Of a DNA stretch of 64,000 bases, positions 44,429 through 54,990 are shown piece after piece. Below the pieces are notes generated by a model, which did not search any database, was not told the DNA's origin, and saw only the letters and a list, made by a program, of their open reading frames with translations. How positions within the stretch are numbered: the first letter of the stretch is position 1; every line of letters begins with the position of its first letter. This DNA comes from Nautilus pompilius (taxonomy: Eukaryota; Mollusca; Cephalopoda; Nautilida; Nautilidae): positions 163,312-227,311 of the forward strand of contig JACATO010001032.1 of NCBI GenBank assembly GCA_018389105.1. The letters run 5' to 3'. Both the position numbers and the translations under genes were made by a program.

Positions 44429-44670
44429 GGAAAATCGAAAGAGTCCGTCGGCTACAAAGCACAACGCACAATGCCGGGGCCGTGCTGCCAAAACTAATTG
44501 ACTATTTCTCAAAATCCTTATTGACTAGATACTGTTGTCAGGCCAGGAAGACAACTGGTAAACAGGCAATTCCGAAGGGGCAGAGGGGAAAGGAGTTGTC
44601 AGCCATGCATAAAATGACTTGTGATATTTTGCTGCTTTATCACAATCCATCGCGACGAAGCAGGGTAGGT
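44429..44670 (+). CDS. candidate exon, unknown basic protein
   Basis: The acceptor CATTCTCTCTGCATCTGAAAG precedes an open frame that reads KIERVRRLQSTTHNAGAVLP, KLIDYFSKSLLTRYC, and then LSAMHKMTCDILLLYHNPSR. It ends at TAG|GTATCT (or AGG|GTAGGT six bases earlier). The frame is non-repetitive and protein-like. Joining the TAG|GTATCT donor to the acceptor ACACAG at 44769 keeps the frame open into the next block, giving a 99-bp intron. No family is recognised. Confidence 0.33.
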
Positions 44671-44769
44671 ATCTCATGTACACGCTTGTGACATCACCAG
44701 ACTTCTTTATACTACCGCTAACAGCGAAAGAACTGATTGCTGTAATGGAGTTCTAATGTTAATACACAG

Positions 44770-44900
44770 AAGTACTTTTGTCCGCACCAGTAGCCGCGCC
44801 CCAATCTGCTCGTAAAAAGGGAAGTGGTCAAAAAAGAAGAAAAAAGATTCTTTTTAATGAGAACTGCCCTTCTATAATAATCACGTGGTGTCTCCATTCG
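44770..44900 (+). CDS. candidate second exon, Lys/Arg-rich
   Basis: After ACACAG the frame that is compatible in phase with the previous exon reads EVLLSAPVAAPQSARKKGSG then QKRRKKILFNENCPS. The KKGSGQKRRKK cluster would suit a nuclear localisation signal. The 3' boundary is unclear; one option is GGGCAG|GTTATG at 44933. A further good acceptor TTTTTAATTCTACAG ends at about 45045, with an open frame to 45264. Confidence 0.28.
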
Positions 44901-45559
44901 CTTGTGGACGACTCTCTGTCTGGGGTGGGCAGGTTATGTGCGACCAGTGGCATCCGCAATTCATTTAGTAGGCGCAAACAAAGAGAAAAGTCCACTAAGT
45001 GTAATAAGACTTCACGAATTAAAATTTAGATTTTTAATTCTACAGAAAGTGGTCCAGTCGACGCACTGGATCACCGGTGGCAGCGAACAGTTTGGGGGGT
45101 GGGGCGGGGATAATAAACCTTCGGAAACCGAAGCACTCGGAAAAAACGGCTACGCTATCTCTCACTCGCTCTTTTCCATCTTGAGCCCGACAGAAGCTCT
45201 GTGTCATATGTGCATCCGCGTAGCTCCTAGCATTTGGGATGCCATCAAGGTTATTCTTCCTTAAAACCGATGAAGAAAGAGGAAACGAAAATGACAGGAG
45301 ACTGCATCATCAAGTCAAATGGGTTTTAGACGAGAAGATCACTCCTGTCAGGTGGAATAATATCAAGACAGAAGGAGACGTACTGCATGATTAATTGCGT
45401 CTGAGAGGTTTAAATCAGACGTCCCAGCACAAATGTAAAATAAAAATTTATTTTTTTTTTTGTCTCATGCAGACTGAAGAAATAATAATAAACACAACCC
45501 AAGGATATATATATATATATTTTATTTTTTTTTCGAACGAACCAGTTAATTCGCTATTG
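44901..45559. other. mostly non-coding stretch
   Basis: Open plus frame 44902-45264 may hold a third exon of the candidate gene (starting after the acceptor at 45045). Beyond 45270 it is AT-rich with (AT)n at about 45507-45521. Confidence 0.3.
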
Positions 45560-45680
45560 CCGTAGTCACGTGAGCCATGACGTCATTTTCTGTGCGACGT
45601 TCTGTTTAAGATGGCGCTACTTGTGTCGTTGCAAAAGCCGAAATTAGTTTAAATAATAGGAAATGGCGGCCGATTCTTTT
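45560..45680. promoter_or_regulatory. promoter-like cluster: E-box, CRE, ATGGCG elements
   Basis: Within about 100 bases lie CACGTG (45567-45572), TGACGTCA (45578-45585), AAGATGGCGC (about 45608) and AAATGGCGGCCG (about 45661, YY1-like). In animals such a set is typical of TATA-less, often bidirectional promoters. No TSS or first exon can be fixed. Confidence 0.3.
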
Positions 45681-47083
45681 TTTAAAAAAAAATTATATTT
45701 AAAAAAATTTTTTTTTATAAGAGTAACTGTCTCAAAGTTACTCATACATAGCCCATGATGACAAAAAAAAAAAACTGTGGGGATCGTTGGCGACCCCTGT
45801 ACTCGTCTACTTATCCGGTAGTTCTTCGCGTCGCTCTCGTCGTCCGAATATTCATAGAGAAATGGCCGTCGTCGGCGGAAAAGCCCTCGTCTTCCTCGGT
45901 ATTTCATTGATTCACACAGTCCTCCGCTTCCGGCGAATTTCCGTAACGACTGAGTTCGACTTGATGGCTGCATTTTTCAAAACAAAACCGAACATTATGC
46001 CGAGGCAGTTGAGGGAAATAGGCTGGAAACGGGGGCAATAATTGACGAGAACTGGGCCACTGACGTCGGCTCCTCGCTCCAGGCGGATTAGCGTCTGTCG
46101 GCTGCTGCTATAATTAAGTTTCCCGGGCTCTGCGCCCGCTCGTAGGTAATTCCACTCCAACCTACCGTGATTATCTCCAAACGGGACGGAGGGAGGGGAA
46201 TTTTGAAGGAAGCCGTTAAATAGTTTCGACCCAGAAATGGCGGCTGCTGCTCTTTTGTCGCTTACGCGTCTTTCGCCTGCATTAAATTTTCTCTCCTTTT
46301 GGTTTGAATTCGCATCCACAAAGACACACACACACACACACACCCGAACACGAACGGTTCCACCCCTGCCCCCTCCCTGCAATACAAGTGGGTCACCCGC
46401 GATCTTATCGCCCAGTCTCCCGCCAGAGCCTCCATTGGCCGCTAAACCGGAGAAACATGGAAGCGCGCGTGAGACGGAGATTGGTTGGAGGGGGGTGTTG
46501 CCAGGTAAAGAGAAAAGCCCAAGAATTTGCATAAATAAATAAATAAATAAATAAGCCGGACGGGCGCAAACACTCCGAGGGGAGGGGAGGGGGGGACAGC
46601 AGAACCCGGGGTGAAGAGATTAAGAGCCGAAAACTTCTTTTGATGGCCTCGATCCATTTATCGACTGAATTCATCCGTTTTTGTTTTTTTTAAAAAAAAA
46701 AAAAATTCTTTGGAATAAAATAAAGTTTAGCGAAAGATCGTCTCCCCCCCCCTGCTGTGATAGCACTCTTACGTCGTTTCTTATCACCCCCCCCCCCACA
46801 CACCACACACACCAACAGTGCGGTGTCCTACATTGTTAGCGCGCGAAAAGGATCGTCTGCTTATTGCATTCGCTCAATGATCTTTTCATTCTCCTCCTCC
46901 CCAAACTCCACGAAACGAATTTAATTCACCGCCGAATTCCGATGTTAGTTCGATGATAGAGCGGGGGGGGGGGAGATCTTAATTGCAAGTCCCCCACCCC
47001 CTCCCCTCAAAAATGAAAGCAGACGACAGCAGCACGTCATCGTGGTGTCATCGACAAATTACCGCCCTCGCGGTCAGGTCGCC
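45681..47083. other. GC-richer stretch without a supported gene
   Basis: A 206-codon minus frame (45912-46532) and a plus frame from AGAAATGGCGGCTGC (46237) overlap. Both run through (CA)n at 46324-46344, and neither shows recognised domains. (AAAT)n at about 46529-46552. Several C9-C11 and G10 runs occur between 46740 and 46980. Confidence 0.35.
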
Positions 47084-47250
47084 ATGTCGTGTCAACCGCC
47101 TGTGAACTGGGATCGCGGCCCGGGCGGAACTGCTGCGGAAGGCGACGTGTTTGGCGAGCGCTTGGCCGAGAGACCTGTCACATTCCGCGTCTCGCCGGGA
47201 GAGGAGAGGGGATCATTCCTACCCGGAGGGCATGTCCCGTCCGAGAGGCG
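47084..47250 (+). CDS. candidate first coding exon, GC-rich
   Basis: GGTCGCCATGTCG is a strong initiation context. The frame reads MSCQPPVNWDRGPGGTAAEG, DVFGERLAERPVTFRVSPGE and ERGSFLPGGHVPSERR, followed by a weak donor AGGCGG|GTAACA. CpG content is high, as expected near a promoter. No family is recognised, and GC-rich DNA favours chance ORFs. Confidence 0.22.
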
Positions 47251-47720
47251 GGTAACAAAAGATAAATGAGATCGCCCCCCGATCCGATTTCCCCGCCGAG
47301 GCTCCGCGCTCGTTTTTGGCGCGGTGCTGTCGTTATTATTTGATAGTCAAAAAAAATCTCTAAACAAACCGACGAGGGAGGGGGGAGGGGGGGAGGGGGT
47401 TAAAAAGGAGGAAGGGACCGAAGAAATATCTGGCGCCGAACTGTTTCCTGGTATTAACTTCTTCTTTTCTTCTTTTTCAAAATATTTTTATGCATTTATC
47501 TAATTTTTTTTTTTTTTTGGTGTTAAAATACCACTAAGATTATTTCTAGATTATTCCGGTATTTACAACGAACCATTCATCCATCGTTAATCCTTTCAGA
47601 GACATAAAAATTTGCGATGCCTACCAGAGCGAACGTCTACGGCAGCTCGTTCGCCGTCCATTCTGTGGCCCGCCATGTAAACAAAAAAAGGGGTCATGTG
47701 ATTTTACTCCTTCTAGAATT
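47251..47720. other. non-coding stretch
   Basis: G-rich run GGAGGGGGGAGGGGGGGAGG at about 47376-47398 (possible G-quadruplex) and T14 near 47505. No gene. Confidence 0.45.
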
Positions 47721-48173
47721 TTTTAACGCGAAACTTTGGTCTTTTAACGCGAAACTTTGGTCTTTTAACGCGAAACTTTGGTCTTTTAACGCGAAACTTT
47801 GGTCTTTTAACGTCGAAACTTTGGTCTTTTAACGTCGAAATTTTGGTCTTTTAACGTCGAAATTTTGGTCTTTTAACGCGAAACTTTGGTCTTTTAACGT
47901 CGAAATTTTGGTCTTTTAACGCGAAACTTTGGCCTTTTAACGCGAAAATTTGGTCTTTTAACGCGAAACTTTGGTCTTTTAATGTCGAAATTTTGGTCTT
48001 TTAACGCGAAACTTTGGTCTTTTAACGCGAAACTTTGGTCTTTTAACGTCGAAATTTTGGTCTTTTAACGCGAAACTTTGGTCTTTTAACGTCGAAATTT
48101 TGGTCTTTTAACGTCGAAATTTTGGTCTTTTAATGTCGAAATTTTGGTCTTTTAACGCGAAACTTTGGTCTTT
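47721..48173. repeat. 21/22-bp minisatellite with two linked variants
   Basis: Twenty-one units. Type A is 21 bp with AACGCGAAACTTTGG. Type B is 22 bp with AACGTCGAAATTTTGG. I count about 12 A, 8 B and one hybrid (fifth unit: B insertion with A ending). The order is A A A A hybrid B B A B A A A B A A B A B B B A, where unit 11 has an extra base change. Confidence 0.97.
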
Positions 48174-48226
48174 ACTTCTTTAAAGGAAACCATTTGGGGT
48201 AGGGCTTAAATTGTCGTATAGATATA

Positions 48227-49185
48227 CACGGTGTCTATAAAGTCTGCGTGCACCTGTAAGCTTGGATGGCTTTTGATGCACTCATGGAAAACGAATAGTC
48301 ACGTGAATGTCCGAGCGTTAATACCCTGCACTGCAAATCTACAGTCTTCAGCATATTTGCCATCCTTCCCAATGCTTGGACCCAATACACGATCCCGCGA
48401 TTGTCTGAGAACAATATCTGGTTGTTTCTGAGGCTTTGCACGGATTGCATTGTCCACCTCAGCGCTTCAGACAAGAACTGCCAAAGCGCCGTTTCAGAGA
48501 TCTAATCGTTTTTGGCGCAGGTATAAAGAGATTATGCAACATTGCGAGGTAACGTTTACAGTCGACTTATGGGTTCTTCACGTTTAAAAACAAACTGGAA
48601 CCAGCGACGCTCGACTTTCTCGGAGTGCGTCGAACGAGGGAGTTTATTTGGTGAAACTGTTCGCAAGTGTCCAACCTTGCACGGCAGTCATCTCACGGCA
48701 ACATCTGAACCACCGACATTCTGAAATCAGGGAGTTTCAGTTGCGTACGTTTGATCGCGGGAAGTTCAGTTCATTGGCGTCGCGGCGACTTCCATAGGCT
48801 ATCAAGACGATTCCTAGACGGCGGCCGCACTTTCGTTACTGATATTATGCCTCCCGGATCTAGCTCTATCCATCACCGGCCGAATTCCTTTAAATTTTCT
48901 TTTTTTCACCCAATAGCTAATTAATTTCCTATGCGGTACATCTTTCTGGTAGTAAACAGTGAACGTCCTTCTCACAGCTGTTATGAACTTCGGTTCCACT
49001 AACTTGTTTACTCGTTTTCCTTTCCAGTCAGTTTCAGATTTCAGATGTGACCCGAATTAACATTTTTTAAAAAAAAATCTTTGACATTTTTGCTTTCATA
49101 TACTGTTTCCTGTTTGTTTTTATGGAGTGTACATCAAAAGTTATTAAGATTTAAATTTACACAGGCGCTTTCTAAATACCCTGTG
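48227..49185 (-). mobile_element. mariner-type DNA transposon relic
   Basis: The left end CACGGTGTCTATAAAGTCTG follows TA at 48225-48226. The right end, read on the minus strand from 49185, is CACAGGGTATTTAGAAAGCG, with TA at 49186-49187. The two ends align with a few mismatches. Inside, the minus-strand frame 48814-48999 reads KFITAVRRTFTVYYQKDVPH, RKLISYWVKKRKFKG and MDRARSGRHNISNESAAAV. This matches the N-terminal helix-turn-helix (DUF4817-type) seen in a mariner-like transposase group. The DDE part is not recognisable, so the copy is internally deleted or heavily mutated. Confidence 0.62.
48814..48999 (-). pseudogene. mariner-type transposase N-terminus relic
   Basis: One open frame with the helix-turn-helix pattern F..R.F.VYYQ.D.PH..LI..W...F...G...D..RSGR. 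A stop follows soon after NESAAAV. Downstream minus-strand sequence to about 48600 has scattered similarity to the region that usually follows (RCCREMTA), but with frame breaks. Confidence 0.6.
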
Positions 49186-49187
49186 TA

Positions 49188-50978
49188 CAGACGCCCATAA
49201 TTCTAGATTTACCAGTGAAATCTCCATGTTGGAAAAGGCATGTTTATTTACGAAATTTGGTCTACTTGATCGATTAGTTCATTGGAAAGCCCACAGTTAT
49301 GACCGACACTGTATGTAGATATACATATAGCACTGGGCAAAATCATCGAAACATCTTGGAGAAACTCTGAATTACGTCTGTAATTCATCTAACTTGGCGA
49401 AGCATTAATTGTCAGGTAAAGAAGCGAGTGGTCGCAGAATGTAATGAACCGGGTAGCACAAAGTCTACAAGCGAGCGTTAATAAGTAAATATGTCAGAAT
49501 TTAGGTAGGCAAATCCTTTTTTAAAGGGAGCCATCAAATATGAATATAAGTTATGAACTTTGTACAGGCCATGTGGAGCAAATTTAAGTTGTTAATGGAC
49601 TACAGAGGTGAAAGAGAAACTGCTGTAACAAGTGAAAAGGTTAATTAATAGCAACTATTAAAAAGTTGTGTCTGTTTAAAGAAAAGGGGGGTTTCAGCTT
49701 TAATTCCTATTATTATTGTTATTGCAAATATCGAAAGAAAAATATCAAACTTTATAAAAGTATGTTTATTTTTTTTTTTAGCCGGAAGGAGAGATGGGGG
49801 AGTTAGCGGTCATCTCACACGTATAACAAAAAACCTACCGTGCAAAATTCCCTATTTTCGATATTGCTGTCATAGTGAGTTGTCCTTCCTGGTTTGTAAG
49901 TCTGTACAATATTTGGTTTCAGTCATGCGGGAGGGGAAAAAATATATCCGGAAACCAAACTTTTTCTTATTTTTCAGAACCAGATCTCAGTTTATTTATC
50001 TAATAAAACAAGAGTTCGATCTTTTCCAAGATGATTCTCCATACCGTCAGGCTGCTTCGCCGCCACGCCGTTCTCCATGACAGCGCCACTCTCGCGAGTT
50101 TCTGTCCGTTTGGCTCGCCTCCTTAAAACTGGCTCTAATAGGGACAAAAATTGTAACATTCTCCGTAAAACCAAGAACCACGCCTCCTTCCACCGTCACA
50201 CCTGACTGAGAGAAGACGGGGGGGGGGTTGTTTTCTCGCACCTGTTTAAAGAAGAAGACAAAAAAGAACCTACGCCTTTACCTTTTAACGGGCAATAAAA
50301 TAAGAGAGAAAACTTCCATCGATAATACGTCACGGACGAGTTGATGTCAACGGGACCGGCGAACTAGATCCATAACCAGGGAACGTGTGGCCCAGTTTTG
50401 CACCTGGGTTGGTATCTGTTGATAGACCGATTTCCAAGTGTTGTTATCGGGACTTAGTCAGGTGTGTCTGTCGCGAATTACTCAGGTATGGGAGCCGCCC
50501 CACAACAGTCACCACTGCTGCCGTATGTTCATAGCTGCTTTTTCGTCCAAGCCAGTGCCCGACAACGGCTTCGACATGTATGGCGCGCCACGGAACGATG
50601 TTCAATGCATGTATATTAATTATAAAAGGAAAGTAGATTTTTTAAAGGAAATACAGTAGTTAGAAAAATAAATACTTGAGTCTTAATTTGATTAATCGTG
50701 GTTATCTGAATTTCACCGTGCATACGCTGCTAAAGTCTACTGGGGTTCTTGGATTTCTTTCCCAAGGACGTTCAGTTTTGTTCCTTGAAGTACATGAAAT
50801 ACTCTAGCATTAATGTCAGATGATTGAGGCAGCCCCACAATATCTGTATTGTGTGTGTGAGGTTTAGAAAATTAAAGCGTAACGGTTAAAAAAAAAAAAA
50901 AAAATGTAGGAGTTTTCAAGCAGAAAATGAAAAAAAAAACAAGAAATTACCGCTCGTCGTCTGAGATCTTAGGTGATG
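49188..50978. other. non-coding stretch, possible transposon ends
   Basis: TTATGACCGACACTGTA (ending about 49315) and CACTGGGCAAAATCATCGAA (from about 49331) each read like single Tc1-type TIR ends, but no partner ends were found. No gene is supported. G10 at about 50219. Confidence 0.35.
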
Positions 50979-51479
50979 CTATTCATATCCCAGATCCCCT
51001 TTTCTGGAGAATTTACGTTTCACAGTTCCCAAGAAAATAATGGTTTCCGCATCTGCACGCTGGGATTGATCCACTGAGTTATCAAACATTGGAGGACGTG
51101 TGGCATTCCGTCTTATAACCGTTAATCCGCCCGCCACACTCTTAGCATCGTCTTCTGGCGTGTAGTTCACACCTGAGAACTGACGCCGAACCATCAGCAA
51201 AACGTTCCGAATGTTCCCCGCTCCCCGAGGATACAGAGCGTGCGGGAAGATTAAGATTAAGCCGCTATTCGGTGTGTTTGGACAGCACCGTTCTGTTACT
51301 TCACAACAGATACTTTGGTTAGTTGTTTTGTGGGCGCTACCTTTATTATTTGTAGTATTAGTAGAGGTAGAGCGAAAAACGGGGCTAAAATATGGAATCG
51401 AACTAGTTTTACTCATCTGTAATATGGTCCCCATGCATCGCACTTGGGAAACAGTTGAATGGATCAGCACCAATGTCAA
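50979..51479 (-). CDS. candidate C-terminal coding exon, unknown
   Basis: A 166-codon minus frame whose last half is convincingly protein-like and not repetitive: GAGNIRNVLLMVRRQFSGVN, then YTPEDDAKSVAGGLTVIRR, MFDNSVDQSQRADAETIIF and KRKFSRKGDLGYE to a TAG at about 50979. The upstream part, before about 51260, is less convincing; a splice acceptor may lie near ATCCTCGGGGAG (about 51224). No family is recognised. It is among the longest non-repetitive frames outside the transposons. Confidence 0.33.
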   Translation of the reverse strand: MTLVLIHSTVSQVRCMGTILQMSKTSSIPYFSPVFRSTSTNTTNNKGSAHKTTNQSICCEVTERCCPNTPNSGLILIFPHALYPRGAGNIRNVLLMVRRQFSGVNYTPEDDAKSVAGGLTVIRRNATRPPMFDNSVDQSQRADAETIIFLGTVKRKFSRKGDLGYE

Positions 51480-52095
51480 AACACCTCACTTAGACATTGG
51501 GATACCACCACCGGGTGTAAGACCGAATTTAAACTTCCCTTGTTTATTTATTTATTTGCTTTACGCTAATTAGCTTATCCCGGCGTCCTGATTTGTCCTT
51601 CCGATAAAAACTTCGCATCCAGGGTCTCTTCCTCCAAATGCAAATCTTTACTATTTTTTCTTCTTCAAGCTTCCGAAAGTAAAACGGTTAGGTTTCAGTT
51701 ACGGCTCAGCTTTAAATGCGGCTCTGGACCTTAAACGGGAATTTGCCCTTTAAAAAAAACACACGTCTGTGTATTTGCGGCACTAAACTGTCGTTGGATT
51801 ATAGCAGCACTATGACGCGGACTATAGGTAGGTGTAGGCAGAGAGTGTCTCTACGACAGGCGCGTCGTTGGGGCCTCTCTCGAGTATTCGACTCGGTAGG
51901 CGGTACACCCAGAGCTCCCTGGTGGCCGCAAACTTATTTTTCAGACAGTCTTACTTCCAGCTGGATAGGATGTGTTAGCAGTACGCTGGCGCTGAATCCA
52001 ATAAAAAATGCCCAGTTCAGCTGATGTCGACCGAACCAGCGAAGCGTTTTGTAAAGAAGTGTGTGTGTGTTTTTTGTCATTGTTTCCTACCCCAG
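51480..52095. other. non-coding stretch
   Basis: The plus frame 51716-52024 is open but unrecognised. It includes a donor-like TATAG|GTAGGT at about 51827. (TG)n near 52062. Confidence 0.3.
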
Positions 52096-52110
52096 GTGTG
52101 TTTCTAATGG
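52096..52110 (+). CDS. possible 15-base microexon
   Basis: TTTTTTGTCATTGTTTCCTACCCCAG is a near-ideal acceptor. Only 15 bases later comes ATGG|GTAAGTTTGG, a near-ideal donor. Two of three frames are open across the 15 bases (five codons). Microexons of this size exist in animals. Nothing else shows that it is used. Confidence 0.2.
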
Positions 52111-54883
52111 GTAAGTTTGGTAGATACTGACATTCGCCAACTGGCTAGGTCGGGGATAGGTGGGAGAAAAGAAAATGATGGATGAAGCTTGTGTGTGTGT
52201 GTGTGTGTGTGTGTGTTTTTTAGGGTGGCTACTTTACTAGAAAAGAGGGAGTCAGGAAAATAGCAAACCTTAAATTACAGCTCTTCGAACGGGTTGCGCA
52301 CCCGCTTCCAGTCAGGTGAGCAGAACCTACTTTACCTGTTATTTAAAGTCCTTTGATGGGTTAGGCAAAGGTAGGAAAAGGGAAGAGACTGACCGCCAGA
52401 GATGAACAACGAGATAACACCACGACCTCGCCCGTCTCCGGTTTCTTCTCCGGCTGGCTTGATTTATGGGCTGTTGTCCATCTATCGAACATCTTCCCGG
52501 CATAAATATTCAGCCGGCTTTATCCCATCTTCGTATAACAATGGCAGTTAGTCGACCCCCGGTTTCAGAGGCTTTTATTATTATTATTTTTTTTTTTTTC
52601 CTTCGCCTGAACAATAAATATCTGCAGGTGTGGGGGGGGGTAGGTTCTTGCTTGCGAACGCTATGGTTTCGTAGAGAACGACAGCGATGTGATATCTCGC
52701 CATCACCGTGAAGGCTTTCCTTCGCATGTCGTCCGGGCGAGCTCTCGAAACAGTGAGATGTGCAACAACAAAAAAAAAAAAAATCAACAACAAAAAATAA
52801 AAATCTTTTTTTTTTTTTTAAAAAAATTAAATTGATTCAATCTTTTTCTTGATGAAAAGCTTAATTTTCAAAAAAAAAGAAAAATTCGGACTGAAGACGA
52901 ATTACAAAAACGAAAATAAACCAGAAACGACATCGAGGCGATATGGGAAAGGAAAGACAACTGGGGGGGGGGGACAGCTTAATTCGTTTAGTTCGATGAG
53001 TTGTATCGGCTCTGTTATGCATTTAAAAAAAAAAGAAATCTCGCTTGTTTTAGTGGCATCAGTCGAGTTCTGTTCTTAATTTACACGAATGGTGTTGGTA
53101 GAGTTCTTGCATAAAACGGCGTGTTATTTCGTGGAATTGTTCAGCGGAAGGTTACAGTAATTTGCACCCCGATGATGTCGGCTCACGGTGGTCGCGCTAA
53201 CTGCGTAAAGTCGTAATTGAAACACTTTTGGAAGCAACCACTACTGACGTCCAGTTTCCAAAATATTTCGCTGTTGATTCACACGAGCTTTAAAGGCAGG
53301 GTCTCTGGAAGCAGAGCAGTGGGCGAGTGGGATCAATACCAAAGACAGGTTATGTAAGTAGCTTTCGGTTGGCAACGCTTCCTAGCGGACAACTGCGGAA
53401 CTACGCTCTCGCACCAGGGTTGCTTCCCTTGGAGACATCGCTGTACGTGTAAAAAAAAACAAAAAAAAAAAACAAAAAAACCAACCCTTCCCCAAAAGTC
53501 CCCAGCAAAGTTAGGAAGCATCAATCGGCGCAAGAACCTTGCGTAAGCCAAAATGGCTTCCAGCTGAACTAACATTGGTGTCTGATTCGCTCCGCGTCGT
53601 CTAAATACCGGAAGAAGAAGAAGAAGAAAATCGTTTTTAATGATCAGAGCGCTATCTTTGGTAGAAATGTTGTAAATTTTCGTCTATGGATCACAGAGCC
53701 TGTTCACTGAAAATCCACGAACTAGTTTATTGGATTTTCGTAAAAAATAAGGTACGTGAGGATGCTTCGGCGTCTTCTTTTTTCTACAGAAAAAGAAAAT
53801 AGAAACAAAGTTGCTAAAGACGGAAGAGAGAGAGAGAGAGAGCGACGTCCATGATCGATATTTGTCGAAGAGACTTCGTCCCCCCGGCGAGAACTCGGGC
53901 GATGGGCTGGAGGTGTGGGCGTGTGGTGCTCTTCGGCTGGCTGAGAATGGCAGACCGGCACCAGTCTACGGACGTTTGGACGCGCGCGTGAGCAGCGCCA
54001 AGATGAGATAACCCGCGCCATCAACGAGGCGGCCAATCACAATTAGCCTCCAGGTGGCGGTTTTCGCGGAAGGGAAAAAAAAAAACAAACAGAAAAACGT
54101 TTCCTTACTTTAGTCGGTTTGAATATCATTGCTTTGGCTGCTAACGTGAGCCGCGTTATCGTATCCGGAACACGATACCAGGTGCTATGATGTTTCGAAT
54201 GAAAAATTTGACGAATTTAGCTTTAAAAAAAATAAAAAATGATATTACAAGTCCTTCAGCAGGGCGCATTTGAAACCCGCTTATTGTGAGGTTTTAGCAT
54301 GACAATGGAACCTAGAGAATGCCGATTGTTGCAAGTCATCGCAGGCCCGGCCACGTAATACACCCGCGTGAAGGTCTTAAATTTTCTTCTTTTTAAAATT
54401 TTCTACGCGGCGATAAAGCAAAGAAAAGATTCTCCCGAAAGGGCTAGATTCCATGTGACATTCCTCAGGTGTAGCATTATATCGTGAAAAAAAAGTGTCC
54501 CTGTTAAGAAACGTTGGCGTAGATAAAGTATTGCGATAGTGGGCCGTCGGAGGAGCATTTTGTATGATGATAAACATAAATAAATAAAAGGAGTATATAT
54601 ATATTATTTATGTGTGGAAACTAATTTAAAATCGAAACGACACAATATTTCTTTTTTATTTCAAAATAATAATAATAATAATAATAATTAATGTTTTAAT
54701 TTTATAGGAAATTTTTCTGTAATTGTTTTCTTTTAAGAAGGTACTAATAATTGCTTGCTCTGTAGATATTTCATCTACAACGTTCCGTCTTATATTACAG
54801 TATATCATAGTAAGTCATCTGTAGACGGATTATACAGGATAGAAGACTAAATTACACCAAAAAAACTCGTTTAGAGAGAGATA
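52111..54883. other. non-coding stretch
   Basis: (TG)n at about 52188-52216, several A and T homopolymers at 52580-53040 and 53455-53480, GC-richer at 53870-54060 with CCAGGTGGCGG at 54042-54052 (CTCF-like). (AAT)n at about 54666-54688. No gene is supported. Confidence 0.4.
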
Positions 54884-54990
54884 TGACGTCACTCCACAGA
54901 GATATGATGTCATTATACAGAGGTATGACGTCAGTACGTAGAGAGATATGGCGTCAGTACAGAGAGAGAGGGTGTGTGTGTGGTGTGTGT
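54884..54990. repeat. short CRE-bearing repeat, related to 24.2-kb array
   Basis: Four units of 21-23 bp with ATATGACGTCA (54884), ATATGATGTCA (54905), TATGACGTCAGTAC (54926) and ATATGGCGTCAGTACAGAGAGA (54949), followed by a short (TG)n. The GACGTCAGTACAGAGAGAGA portion is the same as in the 24.2-kb minisatellite. Confidence 0.85.

Noticed and set aside
45912-46532. 206-codon minus-strand ORF
   Set aside because: GC-rich, runs through (CA)n, overlapped by an equally open plus frame, no domain recognised.
49300-49350. Two Tc1-like TIR ends back to back
   Set aside because: No partner ends within the neighbourhood, so no element can be delimited.
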